This document shows, one piece after another, positions 1-3,875 of a stretch of DNA of 5,713 bases. Each line of letters starts with the position of its first letter. Positions within the stretch are counted from its first letter, which is position 1. Source of the DNA: Roseiarcus sp035656495 (GTDB lineage Bacteria; Pseudomonadota; Alphaproteobacteria; Rhizobiales; Beijerinckiaceae); the NCBI GenBank assembly GCA_035656495.1, contig DASRSL010000018.1:1-5713 (forward strand). Direction: 5' to 3'. The notes below the pieces were generated by a model. It had not been told where the DNA came from and did not search any database. It saw only the letters and a program-made list of their open reading frames with translations. The translations under genes were made by a program, and so were the position numbers.

Positions 1-535
1 GCGGCACCAGGGTTGTATTGAGCGACAATACAGGGAACCAGGGTGAATACGTGTATCGCTGCGCTGTCCGCTTGCCGGCCCGGAAGTGCTCCGTTCCGGG
101 ATACGCGATCATCGTCAGATTGACGGACGGGATCGGTCCGCTAAAGCCGGCATACGGCATATGACAAAAACCGCAGCCAATGTTTTTAAAGGGTGAGATG
201 TTCAAGTCAAAATTCAATAACTTGCCAAGTATATCTACGGAGTCATATCCGCTGTACTGCAATGTAAGTGGATTACCTGCAAGCGTCGGAGGCGGCAGGG
301 CTTTCCATTCACCAAGTGCTTCTTTGAAAACGCCTGACACTTCGCGCTGAACCCTGGCGATCTCCGAGTCCAGATTGGACGGTAGAATGCCGGGCGGATA
401 CGGGTCATACGCTGGGACGGGTTCTTCGGCAGAAGCGATGTGGGGGATGCCCGATATTCCGAGCAAGGCCGCCAAACCTGCAGCCCCCTTCAAGCAGCCT
501 GTAGACAGGACCTTCGGAAGTCTCCGCTTTCGCAT
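1..535 (-). CDS. Exported cytochrome c peroxidase-like protein, N-terminal part (cut by window edge)
   Basis: An open frame of 178 codons starts at the ATG at 535-533 and leaves the window without a stop. Residues 1-36 look like a Sec signal peptide: a basic start (MRKRRLPK), a hydrophobic stretch around 18-30, and a likely cleavage site after Ala-Ser-Ala at 34-36, so the protein should be periplasmic. A single c-type haem motif, CGFCH, sits at residues 121-125. It is followed by GFSGP (130-134), AYPG (144-147), RYTYSP (160-165) and FPVL (167-170), an arrangement I recall from divergent di-haem cytochrome c peroxidase-like proteins. Those proteins carry a second CxxCH further on, which would lie outside the window. 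The family name suggests peroxide reduction or a MauG-like oxidation, but the substrate is unknown. A purine-rich ribosome binding site (GGGAGAGA, 547-540) precedes the ATG by a few bases. Base composition is clearly lower in GC than the downstream genes, suggesting a transferred or accessory gene. The export and haem-binding calls are firm; the peroxidase assignment is moderate. Confidence 0.8.
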   Translation of the reverse strand, partial: MRKRRLPKVLSTGCLKGAAGLAALLGISGIPHIASAEEPVPAYDPYPPGILPSNLDSEIARVQREVSGVFKEALGEWKALPPPTLAGNPLTLQYSGYDSVDILGKLLNFDLNISPFKNIGCGFCHMPYAGFSGPIPSVNLTMIAYPGTEHFRAGKRTAQRYTYSPWFPVLSLNTTLVP

Positions 536-552
536 GGCGTCTCTCCCTCGAC

Positions 553-569
553 TGTCGTGTTGAACGACA
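553..569. repeat. Perfect inverted repeat upstream of the cytochrome gene
   Basis: TGTCGT (553-558) and ACGACA (564-569) are exact reverse complements around a five-base centre. The element lies 18 bases upstream of the cytochrome start codon and just beyond its ribosome binding site. It could be an operator half-site pair or a small hairpin in the 5' untranslated region. The dyad is plainly visible; its role is inferred only from position. Confidence 0.4.
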
Positions 570-580
570 AGCGCATGATA

Positions 581-595
581 TCGGGCAGCGCCCGA
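581..595. repeat. Short perfect hairpin upstream of the cytochrome gene
   Basis: TCGGGC (581-586) and GCCCGA (590-595) pair perfectly around the three-base loop AGC. It lies 46-60 bases upstream of the cytochrome start and 11 bases from the neighbouring dyad at 553-569. No T-run follows on either strand, so an intrinsic terminator is unlikely. A 5'-leader structure or protein-binding site is possible. Confidence 0.4.
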
Positions 596-620
596 CGCGT
601 GTTACCGTCTCCTTCGCCTT

Positions 621-650
621 AGAATACTCGAGCCTATGACCTAATCAGAA
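621..650 (-). promoter_or_regulatory. Weak candidate promoter for the cytochrome gene
   Basis: On the minus strand TTCTGA (650-645) and TATTCT (626-621) are separated by 18 bases. Transcription would begin near 614, giving a leader of roughly 80 bases that contains both inverted repeats. The match to the sigma70 consensus is poor. It is listed because it lies in the locally AT-richer part of the spacer and no better pair was seen. Confidence 0.2.
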
Positions 651-807
651 ACCCCGCGCCAAATTCCCGGCGCGCGCTGCGCAAGCGCTGTACTGCGACC
701 ACGAACTCAAGCAACAACAACGCATTGCCAAGACGCCTGGCTGCCCCAACTGCGGCGGCCTCGCGTCTTGCCCGGCCGCTGGCCCGGGTTACCGCAATCA
801 GTACTAA
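640..807 (+). pseudogene. Possible remnant of a small Cys-rich protein gene, no start codon
   Basis: After a stop at 637-639 a frame of 55 sense codons runs to TAA at 805-807, with no ATG, GTG or TTG start. Its second half reads like protein: LYCDHELKQQQ, then GCPNCGG and ASCPAAGPG. The four cysteines include a CxxC pair of the kind that binds zinc, and codons mostly end in G or C. I do not recognise a family. It may be the tail of a decayed gene whose 5' part lies in another frame or has been lost, or it may be a chance frame. An unusual CTG start at the Leu before YCDHE cannot be excluded. Confidence 0.2.
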
Positions 808-1066
808 CCCGCGACCTATTTCCCCAAGGTCAATAATCGTGCGGAAAAGTGGCGTTTGAAAGGCAAGGGCGCCTCAACTGAAGCGCCTGACGCCGAACGT
901 CGAAGATTTCCGCATGATGCTGAGCGCTTGATTTGGAGCAGACATGTCCTCCCGGTTAGTCGTAAGAGAGTCGGCAAGCTCCGGCGCGCGCGGGAGGCGG
1001 TTGATCAGCGTCGTCGTCTTGGCTGCGCCGAGAATCCGGCGACGATGGGAAACCCGATCGCGTCCC

Positions 1067-1088
1067 GCTCGGTCATCCCTCGGTCATC
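1067..1088. repeat. Direct repeat with 11-base period
   Basis: The ten bases CTCGGTCATC occur at 1068-1077 and again at 1079-1088. The repeat period is 11 bases, about one helical turn. The second copy ends one base before a candidate -35 hexamer (1090-1095), a position suited to an activator or repressor of rnd. The repeat is certain; regulation is inference. Confidence 0.35.
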
Positions 1089-1089
1089 A

Positions 1090-1118
1090 TTGACGCTCGG
1101 CGACGCCGGTTGCTATGG
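1090..1118 (+). promoter_or_regulatory. Candidate sigma70-type promoter for rnd
   Basis: TTGACG (1090-1095) and CTATGG (1113-1118) are separated by 17 bases, resembling the CTTGAC / CTATAT promoter form of alphaproteobacteria. TG at 1111-1112 also gives an extended -10 reading (TGCTATGGC). Transcription would begin near 1125, leaving a leader of about 105 bases before the rnd start. The identification rests on sequence match and position only. Confidence 0.4.
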
Positions 1119-1193
1119 CTGCGAGCCGCCCAACGATGTCATGCCCGCGCACGCGGCGATTGGATGCGCGAAAGGCCTTTCTCGATCGCTTGT

Positions 1194-1239
1194 GAAGAGC
1201 AACGACTTGACCGTCCGAAGAGCATCCCCTTGACCGTCC
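1194..1239 (+). repeat. Tandem 23-base duplication spanning the rnd ribosome binding site and start
   Basis: Bases 1194-1216 and 1217-1239 are the same 23-base unit with three mismatches, all within five central bases. Each unit contains GAAGAG, a seven-base gap, then TTGACCGTCC. The second copy supplies the apparent ribosome binding site (1217-1222) and TTG start (1230) of rnd. The first copy supplies an equivalent site and a TTG at 1207 that is out of frame with rnd, because 23 is not a multiple of three. That frame reads eight codons and stops at TGA 1231-1233, overlapping the rnd start codon. Confidence 0.75.
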
Positions 1240-1850
1240 GTCTCCATCGCGCCGACTTGCCCGCCGACTGGACTTGCGGCGAGGCCGTCGCGATCGACAC
1301 GGAAACGCTTGGGCTCGCTGTCGGGCGCGACCGGCTGTGCGTGGTGCAGCTGTCGCGCGGCGACGGCGACGCCGAGGTCGTGCAGATCGGGGCCGGCCAG
1401 AAGAGCGCGCCCAATCTCGAACGGCTGCTGGCCGACCCGAAGGTCGTCAAGCTGTTCCATTTCGGACGCTTCGACATGGCCGCGCTCTCCCACGCCTTCG
1501 GCGTGATGGCGGGGCCGGTCTATTGCACCAAGATCGCCTCCAAGCTCGCCCGCACCTACAGCGACCGGCATGGATTGAAAGACCTCACCCGCGAACTGCT
1601 CGGCGTCGAGATCAGCAAGCAGCAGCAGTCCTCCGACTGGGGCGCGGAGCAGCTGACCGACGCGCAGCTCGCCTACGCCGCCTCGGACGTCCTCTACCTG
1701 CACGGCCTACGCGACAAGCTCGACGCGATGTTGAAGCGCGAGGGCCGCGACGGCTTCGCCCGGGCCGCCTTCGCCTACCTGCCCGACCGGGTGCGGCTCG
1801 ACCTCGCCGGCTTCGCGGAGATGGACGTCTTCTCGCACGGCTATCCGTGA
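1230..1850 (+). CDS. rnd: Ribonuclease D, short form (3'-5' exoribonuclease)
   Basis: This encodes a 206-residue DEDDy exonuclease that trims RNA 3' ends such as tRNA precursors in the cytoplasm, using two metal ions. The catalytic motifs are visible: ExoI DTET (Asp23, Glu25), ExoII HFGRFD (Asp82) and ExoIII YAASD (Tyr149, Asp153). The C-terminal HRDC domain of E. coli RNase D is absent, and the length fits the short alphaproteobacterial form. TTG at 1230 was chosen because the protein then starts TVRLHRADLP, where relatives begin, and GAAGAG lies seven bases upstream. The frame stays open upstream to 1110, but those residues look non-coding. The gene converges on rph, separated by a 55-base spacer filled mostly by a palindromic repeat. 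The start region has been tandemly duplicated (1194-1239). The function call is firm; the exact start is likely but not certain. Confidence 0.93.
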   Translation: MTVRLHRADLPADWTCGEAVAIDTETLGLAVGRDRLCVVQLSRGDGDAEVVQIGAGQKSAPNLERLLADPKVVKLFHFGRFDMAALSHAFGVMAGPVYCTKIASKLARTYSDRHGLKDLTRELLGVEISKQQQSSDWGAEQLTDAQLAYAASDVLYLHGLRDKLDAMLKREGRDGFARAAFAYLPDRVRLDLAGFAEMDVFSHGYP

Positions 1851-1858
1851 GGGGAGAG

Positions 1859-1905
1859 CCCTCATCCGGCGCTTCGCCACCCGCTCCCGCGGGCGGGAGA
1901 AGGGA
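1859..1905 (+). repeat. REP-like palindromic element, copy A, between rnd and rph
   Basis: The first 15 bases (CCCTCATCCGGCGCT) and the last 11 (GGGAGAAGGGA) are identical to the copy at 3809-3854. A hairpin lies inside: CTCCCGC (1884-1890) pairs with GCGGGAG (1893-1899). It fills nearly all the space between the two convergent stops and abuts the rph stop codon. It may act as a two-way transcription end structure, but no T-run is present. Confidence 0.65.
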
Positions 1906-2619
1906 TCAGGCGAGCGCCGCCTTCTGCAGGGCGATGAGGCGGGCGATGCCGGCGCGCGCCAGCGCCATCATCCGCAAAAGCTCGCTCTCGCTGAAAGGCG
2001 CGCCTTCCGCCGAGCCTTGCACCTCGACGAGGCCGCCCGAGCCGGTCATGACGAAATTCGCGTCGGTTTCCGCGGTCGAATCCTCGACGTAGTCGAGATC
2101 GATCACCGCCTCGCCGCCGACGACGCCGCAGGAGACCGCGGCGACATGGTCCTTGAGCGGGCTGTCCTTGAGGATCGAGCGCTGGACCATCCAGTTAAGG
2201 CAGTCGCGCATCGCGATCCAGGCGCCGGTGATCGAGGCGGTCCGGGTGCCGCCGTCCGCTTGCAAGACGTCGCAATCGAGGGTGATCTGGCGCTCGCCGA
2301 GCCGCGGCAGATCGACAACGGCGCGAAGCGACCGCCCGATCAGCCGCTGAATCTCCTGAGTGCGCCCGGAGACGCGCCCCGTCGACGATTCGCGCTTGCT
2401 TCGCGTCAGGGTCGCGCGCGGCAGCATCGCATATTCCGCCGTGACCCAGCCGCGCCCCTGCCCGCGCAGCCACGGCGGCGGCTTCTCTTCGAGGGAAGCG
2501 GCGCAAAGCACGTGCGTGTCGCCGAAACGGACGAGGCACGAGCCCTCGGCGTAGCGGGCGACGCCGCGCTCGAAGGTGACCTTGCGCATTTCGTCGGCGG
2601 CGCGCTTGGATGGACGCAT
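1906..2619 (-). CDS. rph: Ribonuclease PH (phosphorolytic 3'-5' exoribonuclease)
   Basis: This encodes a 237-residue protein of the usual family length. It removes nucleotides after the CCA end of tRNA precursors using inorganic phosphate and releasing nucleoside diphosphates; the family forms a hexameric ring. Recognisable stretches are the N-terminal MRPSKRAADEMR, FGDTHVLCAASLEE (32-45), GWVTAEYAMLPRAT (57-70), SGRTQEIQRLIGRSLRA (84-100) with phosphate-binding Arg86, ADGGTRTASITGAW (121-134) and DYVEDSTAETDANFVM (176-191) with acidic Asp180 and Asp186. ATG at 2619-2617 was chosen over the adjacent upstream TTG (2622-2620) because the family starts MRPS and AGGG (2631-2628) is eight bases upstream. 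It is divergent from glyQ across a 132-base spacer and convergent with rnd, another RNA 3'-end nuclease. The reading frame and visible motifs are complete, so it should be active. Confidence 0.97.
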   Translation of the reverse strand: MRPSKRAADEMRKVTFERGVARYAEGSCLVRFGDTHVLCAASLEEKPPPWLRGQGRGWVTAEYAMLPRATLTRSKRESSTGRVSGRTQEIQRLIGRSLRAVVDLPRLGERQITLDCDVLQADGGTRTASITGAWIAMRDCLNWMVQRSILKDSPLKDHVAAVSCGVVGGEAVIDLDYVEDSTAETDANFVMTGSGGLVEVQGSAEGAPFSESELLRMMALARAGIARLIALQKAALA

Positions 2620-2647
2620 CAACAGAACCCTGAACCAGAACGCCCCG

Positions 2648-2675
2648 CTTTAGCGGCGGACAAGCGGTAACGCAA
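2648..2675 (-). promoter_or_regulatory. Candidate promoter for rph
   Basis: On the minus strand TTGCGT (2675-2670) and CTAAAG (2653-2648) are separated by 16 bases. This fits the loose alphaproteobacterial sigma70 pattern and would start transcription near 2641, about 20 bases before the rph ATG. The -10 overlaps a small dyad, CCGCT-TT-AGCGG (2645-2656). The call is moderate to weak. Confidence 0.3.
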
Positions 2676-2685
2676 TGCGGCGGCG

Positions 2686-2713
2686 TTGACCGCTGGCGCC
2701 GGCGTCTCTAGGG
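2686..2713 (+). promoter_or_regulatory. Candidate promoter for glyQ
   Basis: TTGACC (2686-2691) and CTAGGG (2708-2713) are separated by 16 bases. Transcription from here would start near 2720, about 30 bases before the ATG at 2752. The TTG that could be taken as an upstream glyQ start is then the -35 element, which supports the downstream start. Confidence 0.4.
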
Positions 2714-2751
2714 TCCGCCGCCCATCATCTCCGACACAACCTGCTTTCCTT

Positions 2752-3672
2752 ATGCTGCCCGCCGACGCGTCCCTCGATCCCGCCAGGTCCTTCCAGGGGC
2801 TGATCCTGGCCTTGCAGGATTTCTGGGCCCGCCAGGGCTGCCTCATCCTGCAGCCCTACGACATGGAGGTCGGCGCCGGCACGTTCCATCCGGCGACGAC
2901 CTTGCGCTCGCTCGGGCCGCGTCCATGGAAGGCGGCCTATGTGCAACCCTCGCGGCGGCCGAAGGATGGGCGCTACGGCGAGAATCCCAACCGTCTGCAG
3001 CATTACTACCAGTACCAGGTGATCCTCAAACCCTCGCCGGAGAACCTTCAGGAGCTCTATCTCGATTCGCTCCGGGCGATCGGTGTCGACATGGCTCTGC
3101 ACGACGTGCGCTTTGTCGAGGACGACTGGGAGAGTCCGACGCTGGGCGCCTGGGGGCTCGGCTGGGAATGCTGGTGCGACGGCATGGAAGTGTCGCAATT
3201 CACCTATTTTCAGCAGGTCGCCGGCTTCGAATGCGCGCCGGTCTCTGGCGAGCTGACCTACGGCCTCGAGCGGCTGGCGATGTACGTGCAAGGCGTCGAA
3301 AGCGTGTACGACATCAACTTCAATGGGCGCGACGGCGCCGAGCGCGTCACCTACGGCGACGTGTTCAGGCAGGCCGAAGAGGAATATTCCCGCTACAACT
3401 TCGAATACGCCGACCCGGCGATCCTCATCCAGCACTTCAGGGACGCGGAGGCGGAATGCCGCTCGCTGCTCGAACGCGGCGACTCGGGCGAGGGGCGCCG
3501 GATGGCGCTGCCAGCCTATGACCAGTGCATCAAGGCGAGCCATCTCTTCAATCTGCTCGACGCGCGCGGGGTGATTTCGGTGACCGAGCGGCAGAGCTAC
3601 ATCTTCCGGGTGCGCGAGCTCGCCAAGGCCTGCGGCGCCGCCTGGCTCCAGACGGCGGGAGGCCGAGCGTGA
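2752..3672 (+). CDS. glyQ: Glycyl-tRNA synthetase alpha subunit
   Basis: This encodes a 306-residue class II aminoacyl-tRNA synthetase alpha chain, the catalytic part that activates glycine with ATP and, with the GlyS beta chain, charges tRNA-Gly as an alpha2-beta2 complex in the cytoplasm. Diagnostic stretches are SFQGLILALQDFWARQGC (13-30), LQPYDMEVGAGTFHPAT (33-49), the motif 2-like AAYVQPSRRPKDGRYGENPN (61-80), HYYQYQVILKPSP (84-96), WGLGWECWCDGMEVSQFTYF (134-153) and the motif 3-like GELTYGLERLAMY (166-178). ATG at 2752 gives a normal N-terminus about 12 residues before the conserved SFQGL. The open frame extends to a TTG at 2686, but that overlaps a promoter-like -35. No strong ribosome binding site is visible before 2752, so initiation may be leaderless-like or weak. 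glyS follows after an unusually structured 203-base gap. Confidence 0.97.
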   Translation: MLPADASLDPARSFQGLILALQDFWARQGCLILQPYDMEVGAGTFHPATTLRSLGPRPWKAAYVQPSRRPKDGRYGENPNRLQHYYQYQVILKPSPENLQELYLDSLRAIGVDMALHDVRFVEDDWESPTLGAWGLGWECWCDGMEVSQFTYFQQVAGFECAPVSGELTYGLERLAMYVQGVESVYDINFNGRDGAERVTYGDVFRQAEEEYSRYNFEYADPAILIQHFRDAEAECRSLLERGDSGEGRRMALPAYDQCIKASHLFNLLDARGVISVTERQSYIFRVRELAKACGAAWLQTAGGRA

Positions 3673-3674
3673 CG

Positions 3675-3692
3675 GGGGCGCCACGGCGCCCC
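3675..3692 (+). repeat. Strong hairpin just after the glyQ stop codon
   Basis: GGGGCGCC (3675-3682) and GGCGCCCC (3685-3692) form an eight-base perfect stem starting two bases after the glyQ stop. No T-run follows, so it is not a classical intrinsic terminator. It may protect the glyQ mRNA end or attenuate read-through into glyS. Its right arm overlaps the left arm of a second possible hairpin (3689-3711), so the two could be alternatives. Confidence 0.5.
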
Positions 3693-3723
3693 TCTCCCAC
3701 GGAGAGCGGGGCGGCGGTGAGCG
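3689..3723 (-). repeat. Degenerate REP-like palindrome, copy C, opposite orientation
   Basis: CTCTCC (3692-3697) pairs with GGAGAG (3701-3706) around CAC; four further C-G pairs are possible if C3707 bulges out. Read on the minus strand it has the layout of copies A and B: a CCxCTCACCG-like start, then a CTC..GGGAGA..GGG palindrome. It is diverged, so membership of the same repeat family is likely but not proven. Confidence 0.4.
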
Positions 3724-3808
3724 GTCCGGCGCGTCAGCCCTTTCCGAAGCTGCGTCAAAGCGAGGCCGTGAGGACATCGGTCTTTCGACGGACCCATGCG
3801 GTGCGGAC

Positions 3809-3854
3809 CCCTCATCCGGCGCTCCGCGCCACCTTCTCCCAATGGGAGAAGGGA
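3809..3854 (+). repeat. REP-like palindromic element, copy B, upstream of glyS
   Basis: It shares its first 15 and last 11 bases exactly with copy A at 1859-1905. Its core CCTTCTCCC (3832-3840), AAT, GGGAGAAGG (3844-3852) is a perfect nine-base stem with a three-base loop. The hairpin ends 23 bases before the glyS ATG. The only strong Shine-Dalgarno-like run in the area (GGGAGG, 3851-3856) overlaps its right arm and is too far (19 bases) from the ATG for normal use. Confidence 0.7.
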
Positions 3855-3875
3855 GGCGGCAGCTGAGTTTTCCTG

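Larger units (their letters stand above)
536..1229. other. Long intergenic region without a convincing intact gene
   Basis: This stretch of about 690 bases separates the minus-strand cytochrome gene from rnd. I see two short inverted repeats near the cytochrome start (553-569 and 581-595), a GC-rich inverted repeat at 655-674 (CGCGCC, 8-base loop, GGCGCG), a Cys-rich frame without a start codon (640-807), a direct repeat with an 11-base period (1067-1088), a promoter-like pair (1090-1118) and a 23-base tandem duplication entering rnd (1194-1239). Between about 808 and 1066 I see nothing recognisable. A plus-strand frame from a TTG at 856 to a stop at 1233 lacks family resemblance and is arginine-rich, as expected of chance frames in GC-rich DNA. 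No tRNA-like cloverleaf was noticed. Confidence 0.7.

Noticed and set aside
14..32. Inverted repeat TGTATTG-N5-CAATACA
   Set aside because: It lies inside the cytochrome coding frame, which stays open through it. There is no reason to assign it a function beyond chance.
79..100. Inverted repeat CCCGGAA-N8-TTCCGGG
   Set aside because: It is also within the cytochrome coding region, in a segment encoding the conserved PGTEHFRAG stretch; the pairing is probably incidental.
494..535. Possible lipoprotein signal at Cys14 of the cytochrome
   Set aside because: The residues before Cys14 (STG) lack the usual Leu at -3, and the hydrophobic stretch comes after the Cys, so a standard Sec signal cut after Ala36 fits better.
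375..622. Plus-strand frames at 375-563 and 440-622
   Set aside because: They are opposite strand shadows of the signal peptide and leader of the cytochrome gene and show no protein-like features.
1110..1229. Upstream extension of rnd by 40 codons
   Set aside because: The added residues have no RNase D similarity, contain the duplicated start region, and overlap the candidate promoter; family length favours the TTG at 1230.
856..1233. Plus-strand frame of 125 codons upstream of rnd, stop overlapping the rnd start
   Set aside because: TTG start, no convincing ribosome binding site, arginine-rich with no recognisable motif. The overlap with rnd is better explained by the 23-base tandem duplication. 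A real small gene cannot be fully excluded.
2725..3777. Minus-strand open frame of 350 codons opposite glyQ
   Set aside because: It lies entirely across glyQ and the following spacer, has no family resemblance, and glyQ has clear conserved motifs.
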